Shown here piece by piece: positions 1 to 8,725 of a stretch of DNA of 64,000 nt (positions are counted from its first letter, which is position 1; each line of letters starts with the position of its first letter). Source of the DNA: Yoonia sp034652275 (GTDB lineage: Bacteria > Pseudomonadota > Alphaproteobacteria > Rhodobacterales > Rhodobacteraceae); contig NZ_JAXIWG010000005.1 of the NCBI RefSeq assembly GCF_034652275.1, forward strand, positions 59,516 through 123,515, given 5' to 3'. The position numbers and the translations under genes are program-made. The notes beneath the pieces were generated by a model. That model was not told the origin of the DNA, ran no database searches, and worked only from the letters and a program-made list of their open reading frames with translations.

Positions 1-189
1 GCTGTCTAAGCTGCCCAACCCGCCGAAAACGGCAAAGCTCAAACTCAAACTCAAACTCGGAGTCTCGCTCGCGCTGGGTAAAAGTTGGGGCCAACGTCAA
101 TCGCGGACTAGTTAGGGCTTGATCTGGAAGTGAAAGAAAGCGACTTGCTGCGTATTGAACTGACGCTTGCCGAGGTCGAATTAGCCTAG
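1..189 (+). other. probable 3' end of an upstream gene
   Basis: No complete gene fits here. Frame 2 is open from base 2 to TAG 113-115 and encodes a KLKLKLKL stretch produced by a CTCAAA hexanucleotide repeat at about 36-59. Frame 1 from 112 to TAG 187-189 reads like a natural protein end (LEVKESDLLRIELTLAEVE) but has a stop just before it at 109-111. This could be the C-terminus of a gene entering from the left, possibly frameshifted. I do not recognise the family. Confidence 0.3.
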
Positions 190-207
190 AAGGAGTTCTT
201 TACTTAA

Positions 208-1323
208 ATGAGTAGTGGCACAACTTCTCGACGGCGCGCCGTTTTGCATATTGGGACTGAGAAAACCGGCTCAACCTCTTTACAGCAACTGCTCGCGTCG
301 AACCGTGGCGTGCTTCGGGATGCGGGCGTGTTGTACCCTCTGTCGGCAGGATCAAAGAACCATACCAGACTAGTAGCGGCCTCTCTCGATGACCATGTGG
401 TCGACAATACCAAGGCACACATCATGGCTGCCCGACGCGAGGATGAACCGGCGCTGAGGTCGAATTTTTGCACGGATCTGCTCCGGGAGATGACCGGGGG
501 GCCAGACTGGCATACGCTCTTGCTCAGTTCCGAGCTGATCCATAGTCGCCTGCACACTCCGACAGAAATTGACCGCTTGTTTTCTTACTTTGCTGACCAT
601 GTCGACGAAGTGCATATCATTGCAGTGCTTCGCCGCCAGGACAAACTTGCGGTCAGTCGATTCAGCACAGCAATACGCGCGGGTCATCGGGGCGTCGATG
701 ATGTTTTTGAAGACATCCACGCGCATGCCTATGTCGCTCTACCTCCGCATCGACACATATCCGATTTCGAACACTACTATGACTATGCTGCGTTGCTAGA
801 GCGGTTTAAAAACCATGTTCCGGCAAAGAACTTTCATATCTGGCATTATGAGGACAATGGTCGCAGGCTGGATACGGCGTCCCGCATGGGCAGTTTCCTG
901 CATGTTCAACTGGAGACCAGCACCAACGCGTTGTCGCTAAACAGCTCCATGAGCCTGACGGCGCAATACATCATTTCAGCATTGAATGCAGAGTTCCCGT
1001 CGCATTTGCCCTCGGGGCGGCGCAACGAGGCGTTTAGAAAACTGAAGCGTCAAATTGAAGAAGAGCTGGCTGGTCCACCTCGGAAGATAATCGCAGATGA
1101 CGCCGCTGCCTTTTTGGAAAACTTTGCTGCGAGTAACGCAACGTTAGCTTCTCGCCTTTCTCGCCCAGCACTTTTCGAGTCAGACTTCGAGGTTTACTCT
1201 AAGAGCGCCGCAATTTTTATGCCTGATGACTTCGATAGAACATTGGACCATTACCGGGCTCTGATGCTATCAGAGAAGCCTTCCAGCCTGTTTCAACAGA
1301 TCAAATCGCTTCTGCGGTTCTAA
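208..1323 (+). CDS. sulfotransferase family protein (first of two)
   Basis: This 371-residue protein probably transfers sulfate from PAPS to a cell-surface glycan; the acceptor is unknown. Residues 13-25 read LHIGTEKTGSTSL, the 5'-phosphosulfate-binding loop of the sulfotransferase fold. A segment near 138-155 (VLRRQDKLAVSRF) fits the 3'-phosphate-binding motif. There is no signal peptide or membrane segment, so it should be cytosolic. The ATG at 208 has an AAGGAG ribosome-binding site at 189-194. It begins a run of three same-strand genes, 14 bases before the next. The context of glycosyltransferases and an exporter suggests capsule or lipopolysaccharide decoration. The fold call is firm; the substrate is inference. 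Confidence 0.75.
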   Translation: MSSGTTSRRRAVLHIGTEKTGSTSLQQLLASNRGVLRDAGVLYPLSAGSKNHTRLVAASLDDHVVDNTKAHIMAARREDEPALRSNFCTDLLREMTGGPDWHTLLLSSELIHSRLHTPTEIDRLFSYFADHVDEVHIIAVLRRQDKLAVSRFSTAIRAGHRGVDDVFEDIHAHAYVALPPHRHISDFEHYYDYAALLERFKNHVPAKNFHIWHYEDNGRRLDTASRMGSFLHVQLETSTNALSLNSSMSLTAQYIISALNAEFPSHLPSGRRNEAFRKLKRQIEEELAGPPRKIIADDAAAFLENFAASNATLASRLSRPALFESDFEVYSKSAAIFMPDDFDRTLDHYRALMLSEKPSSLFQQIKSLLRF

Positions 1324-1337
1324 AGCGAGGATTCTAC

Positions 1338-2429
1338 ATGACTCCCAAAGGATATTTGAAGAGATTCCGTCGGGATCTAGTGCTTCGGTTGAAGCAAAAA
1401 ATTGCCTTGCTGAAGGGTTACAAACGCCCCGATGTGCCTGACAACTTGCGGGGCACCATCATGATCGCCCGCGTGATCGGAAATGACCTTTATCCCCGAC
1501 ATGTCGAAGGGCAAATGCTTAATAATTTGCGGTTCATCCTTGAGAATGAACCGAAGTTTCCCGGCGTTATCAAACTGTTCATCTTGAACCGTTTGTTTGA
1601 CCAAGCGCTACAAAGTGAGGCCCTGCAGCTGATCGCAGATCATGACGCAGAGGCGCTTGTTCTGCCCTTTGTTCCCGACGAATACGCCGCATTGGGTTGG
1701 GATATTGAACCCTTCGGTTCAGCAGATTTTTTTAGTTCGCCCGAGTTTTTCGGGCACGGTCGTCAAATGCAAATGCGCATGAAAATATGGGCCTGCGGCC
1801 CCAAAATGCGCTACGCTATGGGAGTGAACGGTGCACGCAATGCCGGGATCACGGCAGGCAAGGAACGCGCAGAGTGGACGGCTGTACTGGACGGAAACTG
1901 TGTTTTCACCGAAGCGTCGTTCGAACAGTTTCGCAAGGACTGTCAGAGCAGGCCGTTCACCGCTTACAAGATCGTCCCTATGCACAGGCTGGAAGACAAC
2001 GGCGATTTCGGGCGGCTGGAGCCTGATCCAAAAAGCACCGAAGAGCCGCAGATCGCATTCCACTGTACGGCACAGGGTGCTTTTGATGAGAGGTTCCCGT
2101 ATGGTATTCGATGCAAAACAGCTTTGTTGTCGAATTTGGGTGTTCCCGGCGCTTGGCAAAATTGGCCGAAGCCGCCGTGGATGCCAAGCCAGAAACAACG
2201 CGTTGGTGACAAATACAAGTATCGCTATACCCACGGAGCTGTGTTTCGCCTTTCGTCGGGCGGCAACGGTTTAGAGCGCAAGCACGCACACAAAGAGCGC
2301 CACCAGTCACGAAATCTTGCTATACTGACGACTGTTGGCAAACTGAATGAGCTTTATGGTACGGCGGCACCTGAGTTCGCTGAACTCATAACGTCGGTCC
2401 CTACGGATGGTCCGTATCTCGGTCCTTGA
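1338..2429 (+). CDS. putative glycosyltransferase between two sulfotransferases
   Basis: This 363-residue protein has no family I can name with certainty. A basic N-terminus (about 1-40) precedes a domain opening with MIARVIGNDL. Residues about 162-190 contain N-G-A-R-N-A-G-I followed by VLDGNC, which resembles the sugar-nucleotide region of GT-A glycosyltransferases, with DGN where a DXD metal motif would normally lie. It has no signal peptide or membrane span. It lies 14 bases after one sulfotransferase gene and its stop overlaps the TTG start of the next, so the three are probably one transcript. A role in building the glycan that the neighbours sulfate is inference from context. Confidence 0.5.
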   Translation: MTPKGYLKRFRRDLVLRLKQKIALLKGYKRPDVPDNLRGTIMIARVIGNDLYPRHVEGQMLNNLRFILENEPKFPGVIKLFILNRLFDQALQSEALQLIADHDAEALVLPFVPDEYAALGWDIEPFGSADFFSSPEFFGHGRQMQMRMKIWACGPKMRYAMGVNGARNAGITAGKERAEWTAVLDGNCVFTEASFEQFRKDCQSRPFTAYKIVPMHRLEDNGDFGRLEPDPKSTEEPQIAFHCTAQGAFDERFPYGIRCKTALLSNLGVPGAWQNWPKPPWMPSQKQRVGDKYKYRYTHGAVFRLSSGGNGLERKHAHKERHQSRNLAILTTVGKLNELYGTAAPEFAELITSVPTDGPYLGP

Positions 2430-3529
2430 AACAGCTTAGAGCAAAAAGGCAGACTCAGTTGAAGCCGCAGTTAATACTTCACATCGGCCACCCAAAGACC
2501 GGCACAACCTCGATTCAGAATACCCTTTCTGCTGCAAGACCTTGGTTGCTTGAGAGAGGTGTCCTTTATCCACAGACAAAATTGACGAAACTTAATCACC
2601 GTGTGCTGGGGCCAGCCATTTATGACTATACGGACGATAGTGTTCTGAATGCCCGGCTTGGGGGCACCAAAGAAAAGGCGCTTCAAACATCCATTAGGGA
2701 ATGTGAGTCCGTTCTTGAACAGGTCGCCAAGGCGAGGCCAAAAACCGTTATATTGAGTTCGGAGGGACTTTTCGGTTCCCTTTTGAATGCTCGGCCCGAG
2801 AAAATGAGAGAATTTGTGCAGCGGATTTCGAACGACCCACCCCGAATATTAGGGTATGTGCGAAGCCCGACTTTGTACTACCTGTCAATTCAACAACAAC
2901 GACTTAAGGGGGCACGTCTGTTGAAGCAGCCTAGCAAGTATAGGAGGCTCGATGCAGTTGCGGCGCTTCAAGACTGTCTAGGCACTGAGGTAGAGCTACG
3001 CGCATTTCAGCGCGACAGATTGATCAACTACGATGTGGTTTCAGATTTTGCGGAGTGGATCGGACATCCTGAACTGGTGCCACAGTTTTCTGTGGAAGAG
3101 GAAAATACGTCCATCTCTGCCGAGGCGATGTCAGTTCTTCATCGACTGGCACCCGACGCTGCAATTTCTGACATGGCCAGCCTAAAGGCGCAGCGTCGGC
3201 TTACCAAAGTCGTCAAGAGGTTGGACGAGAGAATACCAGAGCCGACTAAGCCGGTACTCCATGAGAATGTCGCGGCATATATCACGAAACTGAACACTGA
3301 TCTTATCGGGCTTCGTGATCAGTATGACATTCACTTTAAGGACATCGACTATAGCCTCGTCGGGCAAGACCCCGGCGATGATGTGCCTATAATTCAGTCC
3401 GTGGAAGACGCTTGCACCGTCAACAAACAAAGGCGTGATCTGCTTGAAGCGAGAGCTTTGAAAGCATTGGCGGGCGGGCGTTCAAGGTGGCAAGTCTGGA
3501 AAGACCGATTAAGGAAGTTACGAGCTTAA
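2426..3529 (+). CDS. sulfotransferase family protein (second of two)
   Basis: A 367-residue protein related in fold to the gene at 208. Residues 18-29 read LHIGHPKTGTTS, the PAPS 5'-phosphosulfate loop, and GYVRSP near 142 matches the 3'-phosphate region. The start is TTG, overlapping the previous stop as TTGA, which implies translational coupling. The C-terminus is basic. It is probably cytosolic, sulfating a polysaccharide or glycolipid precursor. Two divergent sulfotransferases in one operon suggest two different acceptor positions, but that is inference. Downstream, 3530-3682 holds only a weak hairpin (AGGCG/CGCCT near 3537-3551). Confidence 0.72.
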   Translation: MKQLRAKRQTQLKPQLILHIGHPKTGTTSIQNTLSAARPWLLERGVLYPQTKLTKLNHRVLGPAIYDYTDDSVLNARLGGTKEKALQTSIRECESVLEQVAKARPKTVILSSEGLFGSLLNARPEKMREFVQRISNDPPRILGYVRSPTLYYLSIQQQRLKGARLLKQPSKYRRLDAVAALQDCLGTEVELRAFQRDRLINYDVVSDFAEWIGHPELVPQFSVEEENTSISAEAMSVLHRLAPDAAISDMASLKAQRRLTKVVKRLDERIPEPTKPVLHENVAAYITKLNTDLIGLRDQYDIHFKDIDYSLVGQDPGDDVPIIQSVEDACTVNKQRRDLLEARALKALAGGRSRWQVWKDRLRKLRA

Positions 3530-3682
3530 CCCAAAAGGCGATTTCCCGCCTAAGTGACGCTGTACCATCCTGGGTTGAAGGACGGTGCGCGGAGTGCTAA
3601 AAAACTCACTTAGGTTCAAAAAACTAAGCCAGCTGCCTCGTTCGAGTCAGCCGCGATACGAAACAAGTGCAGCGGGGCATGC

Positions 3683-4573
3683 ATGACCAGCTGTTCGATC
3701 ATAATCCCCACCCGTAACCGTCCATCACTTTTGTTGCGTGCTGTTTCATCAGCTTTGGCTGGCTTACCGCGCAAGGCGGAAATCGTCGTAGTGGATGATG
3801 CGAGCGATATTCCGGCGGGACAGGTTCTTAAGGATGCACTGTGCGAGCGCATCCGGGTGGTCAGAAATGACGTTCCCGCAGGCGGCGGGGGTTCGCCGGC
3901 ACGCAACAGGGGAATTGAGCAGTCAACCGGAGACGTGCTGTTCTTTCTGGATGACGATGATGAAGTTTTGCCGGACTATTACGACCGCATTCTGACGTCG
4001 GCCATCGCCGACGGGGCGGATTTTGGGTTCGCCGCCAGAAAATATGCCAAAGCGGATAGCGGCACCTGTCGGATTGAAGATCGTGGGTTGCCGCATGGGT
4101 TTGTATCCGCCCGTACCGATTTCGCGCGTCGGACATTCCCGTTCAGTGCGGGCTTCTGGATGAAGCGGGATGCGTATAAAGCAGTGGGCGCGATATGCGA
4201 ACGGCTCGCAACCAATTCTGACACGGAATATTGCTGTCGGCTTTACGCCTCTGAGTTGCGGGGCTGGTTTTCGCCCGAGCCGGGGGTTGTCGTCTATCCG
4301 CATAACAACGATGAAATGAAGAATGTGACCAGCCGCACGAAGTCTGCGGACCGCGCCACAGCATTTCGGCTGATTGCGGAAACCCATCGCGAGCTTATGG
4401 CGCATGATGCAGGCGCTTCAGAATTTATCTATGCGCGGTGGATCAAACATGCCCTGCGGGCAGGATGGGGTGTGGAGGCGCGAAACGCCTTGTCGAAAAC
4501 ACCTCAAAAAAGAACAAGGCTGAAGCTCGCTGCGTTTTATCTGGGCTACCGCGTGTCTGAATCGTTTCGGTAG
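3683..4573 (+). CDS. glycosyltransferase family 2 protein
   Basis: A 296-residue GT-A fold glycosyltransferase of the GT2 family, probably adding a sugar to a surface polysaccharide precursor at the cytoplasmic face of the membrane. The N-terminus reads CSIIIPTRNRP, followed by VVVDDASD near residue 36 and the metal-binding run FFLDDDDE near 85. The start is ATG 3683; the ribosome-binding site (GCGGGG) is weak. Its stop (4571-4573) directly abuts the stop of the convergent GT2 gene on the other strand, leaving no room for a terminator. The sugar and acceptor cannot be read from the sequence. Confidence 0.82.
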   Translation: MTSCSIIIPTRNRPSLLLRAVSSALAGLPRKAEIVVVDDASDIPAGQVLKDALCERIRVVRNDVPAGGGGSPARNRGIEQSTGDVLFFLDDDDEVLPDYYDRILTSAIADGADFGFAARKYAKADSGTCRIEDRGLPHGFVSARTDFARRTFPFSAGFWMKRDAYKAVGAICERLATNSDTEYCCRLYASELRGWFSPEPGVVVYPHNNDEMKNVTSRTKSADRATAFRLIAETHRELMAHDAGASEFIYARWIKHALRAGWGVEARNALSKTPQKRTRLKLAAFYLGYRVSESFR

Positions 4574-5446
4574 TCAGCGTCGTTCCGCTTCACCTCGAAA
4601 AACAGTCAATCGCACTTGTTCGCCGACTATCGCGATACGAATTGCGTAAAGCACGGCCCATACGCGGATTGCCTGCCAAAGTGTCAGATCGTCTGATCGC
4701 AACAGCAATACCCCGCGACGGATCGGAAGCAGCAGGTTATCGAAATGGGGCAGAATGATGCGTTGGCCCTTTGCGCGCTTGTTTGCGATTGTCCCGCCTG
4801 CAAAACGCCGCGCTTTGCGCAGGAGCTGCGCGAATCGGCTGCGTGCCGGATGTCTGACGGCTGCTGCTGGACAATAGCCAAGCGCATACCCCGCCTGTTC
4901 GGCCCGCATTGACCATTCGTGGTCACCACCCGTCAGCAGCTTTGGATCAAATGGCCCAACCGCGTCAAACACCTCCCGGCGCATAAAGGCATTGGCCGTT
5001 GCTGCCTTGCCCTTTGACACAAACTTATCCTGCCTGAGCATATATGTGCGGTCGTAAAGCGCAGCCGCGGTCCATATACCGTCTTCTACAAAAAGGTGTA
5101 TGCTGCCAGCAATGCGCTGGATTTCAGGCTGTGCATCGAAAAACGCTACTGCCTCAGTAAGCCACTGTGGGTCAGGGATACAATCGGCGTCGGTGAAGGC
5201 CAAAATGGGCCCATTGGCAATTTGCAGCGCGGCGTTGCGTGCCGCATAAGAGCCAGGTTCAATCACATCGATGATCCGAGCGTTTTGCGGGATCGCAAAG
5301 TTATCGGGTAGTGGCGTTGCTGGATCATTGTTGGCAATAATCACCTCGAACGCGTCCTGCGGCAATGTCTGCGCGGCAAGAGCGTTCAGGCAGGTCTGAA
5401 GTCTGGACCAGTCCTGATAGGTAGGGATAATAACGGAGGCGTGCAT
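4574..5446 (-). CDS. glycosyltransferase family 2 protein
   Basis: A GT2 glycosyltransferase of about 290 residues. SVIIPTYQDW opens the nucleotide-binding half, YAARNAAL marks the donor region and FTDADCIPDPQW near residue 86 carries the DXD-type metal site. A hydrophobic, basic C-terminus could associate with the membrane. I place the start at ATG 5446, which has AGGTGG five bases upstream; an in-frame GTG at 5455 is possible. It lies 26 bases downstream of the ABC exporter gene on the same strand, so the two probably form an operon. The product is likely a sugar chain handled by that exporter, which is inference. Confidence 0.82.
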   Translation of the reverse strand: MHASVIIPTYQDWSRLQTCLNALAAQTLPQDAFEVIIANNDPATPLPDNFAIPQNARIIDVIEPGSYAARNAALQIANGPILAFTDADCIPDPQWLTEAVAFFDAQPEIQRIAGSIHLFVEDGIWTAAALYDRTYMLRQDKFVSKGKAATANAFMRREVFDAVGPFDPKLLTGGDHEWSMRAEQAGYALGYCPAAAVRHPARSRFAQLLRKARRFAGGTIANKRAKGQRIILPHFDNLLLPIRRGVLLLRSDDLTLWQAIRVWAVLYAIRIAIVGEQVRLTVFRGEAERR

Positions 5447-5472
5447 GTGTGCCACCTATTGAACTTCCCGGA

Positions 5473-7227
5473 TCACGGACCGGCTTTCAGATCAAACAAG
5501 GTCTGAAACTGATGGTTTTCGCGTTTGAGAGCCTCAAAGTGATCAAACCCGACCAGACGTCCTGCGTCCAGCATAAGCACCCTATTAACATACTGAAATG
5601 TCGAAGGCCTGTGTGTGACGAAAAGAAGCGTCGCCCCCTCTAGGTCTTGCGTGATCATTTCCATTATCAGCCGCTCGTTTTCAACGTCGAGGGCGCTTGT
5701 CGCTTCGTCAAAGATATAGATTTTTGCTTTCTTTGCCAACGCCCGTGCGATGCCGACCCGCTGTTTTTGCCCGCCTGAAAGCTTTGTGCCATTGGGGCCG
5801 ACCACGCTGTCGATCCCATCGGGCAGGGCAGCAATCACATTTTCCAGCTGCGCCATACGCACGGCTTCTGCTATGTCCCCGTCAGTCGCATCAGGATTGC
5901 CGTCTCGGATGTTGTCGCGGATGGTGCCATCGAACAGAAACACGTCCTGACTTATCAACGCGATCGTCTGACGCAGCGACTCTTCGCTTACTTTGCGAAG
6001 GTTCTGGTCGCCAATGAATACTTTGCCATCAGTTGGATTGTAAAAGCCCAGCACAAGGTCAATCAAGGTGCTTTTGCCCGCGCCAGAGCGCCCGACAATG
6101 GCAATGCTTTCGCCTGCTGATACTCCGAATGATATATCCGTCAAAGCAGGCGTGTTGGCGGTATAGTGAAAGCTGACCTGATCAAAACGGATGCTGGGCT
6201 CTACCGCTTGCAACGACCGGCTCTTTTTTGTCGGCGGAACCAGCGGCTCATCCAGCAATTCGTACATGCGCCCCACATGCATCAGTGATTTTTGTAGCTC
6301 GACCCATGTTTTCGAGACACGCTCTGCGGGTTGATATGCCATGAGAAAAGCAGTGATGAACGCCGTAAATTCCCCCGGTGACTGGCCCTGGACGATTGTT
6401 TTCCATGCGGCATAGATCACAAACAACCCCAGAACAATTCCTCCGAGAATCTCCATAAGGGGAAGCGTCGCGGCGTTAACGCGCGCAATTCTCAAAAGTC
6501 GGTCCTGCAGCTTATTGACCGCCCCGTCAAAGCGGCTGATCGATTTTTCCTCTAGCTGATAGCTTTTTACTGTTCGTATGCCTTCAAAGGCCTCTGCGCC
6601 GATCGAAAAGAACGCGCCAGTAAGTTCTGTTTCAGCATTGGCAATCCGGCGGACGCGCTTTGAGAGGGTCGAGACAAGCAGGATGATCAAAGGCAGCAAC
6701 ACTGCCGTTGCAAGTGTCATCAAAGGGTCTTGCAGGAACATCACAATGACAAGTGCGATCACCGTCAGTAAGTTGGTCAGCAACTTGCAACAAATGCCAA
6801 TCACGACCGTGCCGCAGGCCTGACCGAACAAGCGAACCTGAGCCATCTGACGGGATGCGTGCCTGCCAACGAAATGCCGCACGTCTTTTAGAATGATGTT
6901 CCGAAAGATTAGTTTCTGATATCTGGAGGAAACCGACCGCATGAACACCTCGGTCACGACCGAGTTCATGTAGCCGAAAACGCTCTTGCCCAGCGTGATA
7001 CCCACAACAAGAAGCGCGACCTGCACGGCCGCCCCAGAGTCATTGGCAACAAACACATCGTTCACGATAAGCCGTGTTGAATAAGCCAATGCCGCCGTGA
7101 ATGCTGCGACGCCGACCATGCTGAACAGCGAAAGGGCCAGCAGTTTACCGCGTGTCGGCAATGCTTCGCGAAGCAGTTTGACGGCAACCGAAAAGGCGGT
7201 TTGCCCGGAGTCGTCCGATTTCGCCAT
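5473..7227 (-). CDS. ABC exporter with fused membrane and ATPase domains
   Basis: A 584-residue half-transporter of the MsbA-like type I exporter class. It should work as an inner-membrane homodimer that flips a lipid-linked or other amphipathic substrate. Six hydrophobic spans occupy residues 20-320. The nucleotide-binding domain follows, with Walker A GRSGAGKST near 375-383, signature LSGGQKQR near 482 and Walker B IFDEATSALD near 507. Length and order match the family. It leads a two-gene minus-strand unit with the GT2 gene at 4574. The neighbouring glycosyl- and sulfotransferases point to a polysaccharide or glycolipid substrate, but MsbA-like sequences alone do not define it. Confidence 0.85.
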   Translation of the reverse strand: MAKSDDSGQTAFSVAVKLLREALPTRGKLLALSLFSMVGVAAFTAALAYSTRLIVNDVFVANDSGAAVQVALLVVGITLGKSVFGYMNSVVTEVFMRSVSSRYQKLIFRNIILKDVRHFVGRHASRQMAQVRLFGQACGTVVIGICCKLLTNLLTVIALVIVMFLQDPLMTLATAVLLPLIILLVSTLSKRVRRIANAETELTGAFFSIGAEAFEGIRTVKSYQLEEKSISRFDGAVNKLQDRLLRIARVNAATLPLMEILGGIVLGLFVIYAAWKTIVQGQSPGEFTAFITAFLMAYQPAERVSKTWVELQKSLMHVGRMYELLDEPLVPPTKKSRSLQAVEPSIRFDQVSFHYTANTPALTDISFGVSAGESIAIVGRSGAGKSTLIDLVLGFYNPTDGKVFIGDQNLRKVSEESLRQTIALISQDVFLFDGTIRDNIRDGNPDATDGDIAEAVRMAQLENVIAALPDGIDSVVGPNGTKLSGGQKQRVGIARALAKKAKIYIFDEATSALDVENERLIMEMITQDLEGATLLFVTHRPSTFQYVNRVLMLDAGRLVGFDHFEALKRENHQFQTLFDLKAGP

Positions 7228-7336
7228 CTTCAGGTATCAGTCACAGATAACATCTCTTTGTTTTTGCCGCAGGATCAGAAGCAACGGCTATCAAGGAAGC
7301 ATCTAATCTTCAAGCTTAGTGACGTTGCTCCAACTT

Positions 7337-8045
7337 TTATCCAGCGTGAGCGAGACTCTGGGCCTGAGTTTTGCCCATTTGGGCGGGTTGGGGTCCGCAG
7401 GACGGGACTGGCGCGGAGCTTTGCGGATTGCGCAGCGTCAGGCCCCGTCGCGGGGTGAGGGTTTGGGCGAACGCGGCAGGCGTCTGCCAGCCGAGGCGCG
7501 AATGGGGGCGTTCAGTGTTGTAGTCCGTGCGCCAGGCAGCCAGCGTGGCGCGGGCATGGTGCAGGGATGGGAACAGTGTCTCATTCAACAACTCGTCCCG
7601 GAGGCGGCTTTGAAACTTTCGATGAAGGCATTCTGGGTCGGCTTGCCGGGCGCGATGTAATGCCAGTTGATATTGCGGTCATCGGCGAAGGTCAGGATCG
7701 CGTTCGAAGTGAACTCGGTCCCATTGTCGCTGACCACCGTTGCGGGTTTGCCCCGGGTATCGAACAGGGTTGCCAGTTCCCGCGCCACCCTTGCGCCGGA
7801 CAGCGACGTATCGGCGATCGGGGCAAGGCATTCCCGCGTGCAGTCATCGACCACGGTCAAGATCCGGAACCGGCGGCCATCCACTGCCCGGCAGGCGATT
7901 GCGAAGCAATCTGCCGAGAGGGGTCAACTGGTCCGAGACGAAGTCCAACGACCAGCGCTGGTTCGGCATCAGCGGCAGCATCATCGGGGCCCGCGTGCCG
8001 ATCGCCCGTTTGCGCCCGCCCCGGCGCCGCACATGCCTCACCCCG
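7337..8045 (-). mobile_element. decayed IS3-family transposase (orfB remnant)
   Basis: Three reading frames on the minus strand together spell an IS3-family DDE transposase. The piece near 8045-7925 carries GGRKRAIGTRAP and QRWSLDFVSDQL. The piece 7884-7590 carries the integrase core (TVVDDCTREC, VVSDNGTEF, the catalytic Glu in FIESFK). The piece 7591-7337 carries the C-terminus (YNTERPHSRLGWQTP). The frame changes between pieces, with a short disruption after FVSDQL and another after FIESFK, so no functional enzyme can be made. No orfA or clear inverted repeats are visible. It abuts a conjugation-gene fragment on the other strand. Confidence 0.8.
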
Positions 8046-8046
8046 T

Positions 8047-8725
8047 CCGAGCAGAAAACCATCGAGGAGCTGAGCCAGACTGTTGGCAAGACCACCAAGC
8101 GCGCGGTCACCCGGTCCCGCGTGGTCGGGCGCAATCCCTTCGAGGGGCGCAGCGTCTCAGAGCGGACCGAGGATACGCCGTTGCTGACCGAAGATCAGGC
8201 CCGGCGGATGAACTTGGACGAAGTGATCCTCGTCATCGACGCGCAGATGCCGATCCGGGCGCGGCGGATCAAATACTTCGACGACCTGGCGCTGAAGGTT
8301 CTGCATGCGGGTCAAGCGGCGAGCTTCCCGTACCCCGATGAGGACGGGCTGCGGCGCGATCGGCAGATGACCGAGACGCGCGAGACCGTGGAAAAGCTGA
8401 AGCAGGAACTGCAGGAGGCAAGGGCTGCTGCAGGAGCGCAGGGGTCTGGGACTGTGTCCTCGTCGATGACGGTTGAAGCACCCGCAACGGAGACGCAGGA
8501 TCCGCAGCCCGCGCTTTCAGGTCGGGCGCGCGGCCGAGCAGCACGCGCTGCAGCGGGTGGCGGTGGGTCAGGTCAGTTGTCGGTCGATCTGGCGGAATGG
8601 GGCTCACGAAGGCCGACAGGACTCAACTCGCAACAGCTGTGCAGACGACGCGGGCGATCATCGCGGAGTTTGGCTAAGGACGTAGTCTGTGACCATATGG
8701 CCGAAAATGCAGAACTAAAAACTTA
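8047..8725 (+). pseudogene. C-terminal remnant of a VirD4/TraG coupling protein
   Basis: The plus strand reads ELSQTVGKTTKRAV, then RNPFEGRSVSERTEDTPLL, then LDEVILVIDAQMPIRARRIK, typical of the C-terminus of VirD4/TraG coupling ATPases from alphaproteobacterial conjugative plasmids. The upstream ATPase body, including the Walker motifs, is missing; IS3 remnant sequence lies in its place. Beyond about 8560 the reading frame becomes doubtful: another frame gives a plausible short tail ending in IIAEFG near 8674. This is a relic of type IV conjugation machinery and shows plasmid or integrative-element ancestry next to the T2SS locus. Confidence 0.75.

Noticed and set aside
36..59. CTCAAA hexanucleotide run as a phase-variation tract
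   Set aside because: Only three to four units, and a six-base unit would not change the frame.
7667..8341. Long plus-strand frames over the IS3 remnant
   Set aside because: Only the part after about 8047 has protein meaning (VirD4/TraG tail); the rest is antisense to the transposase.
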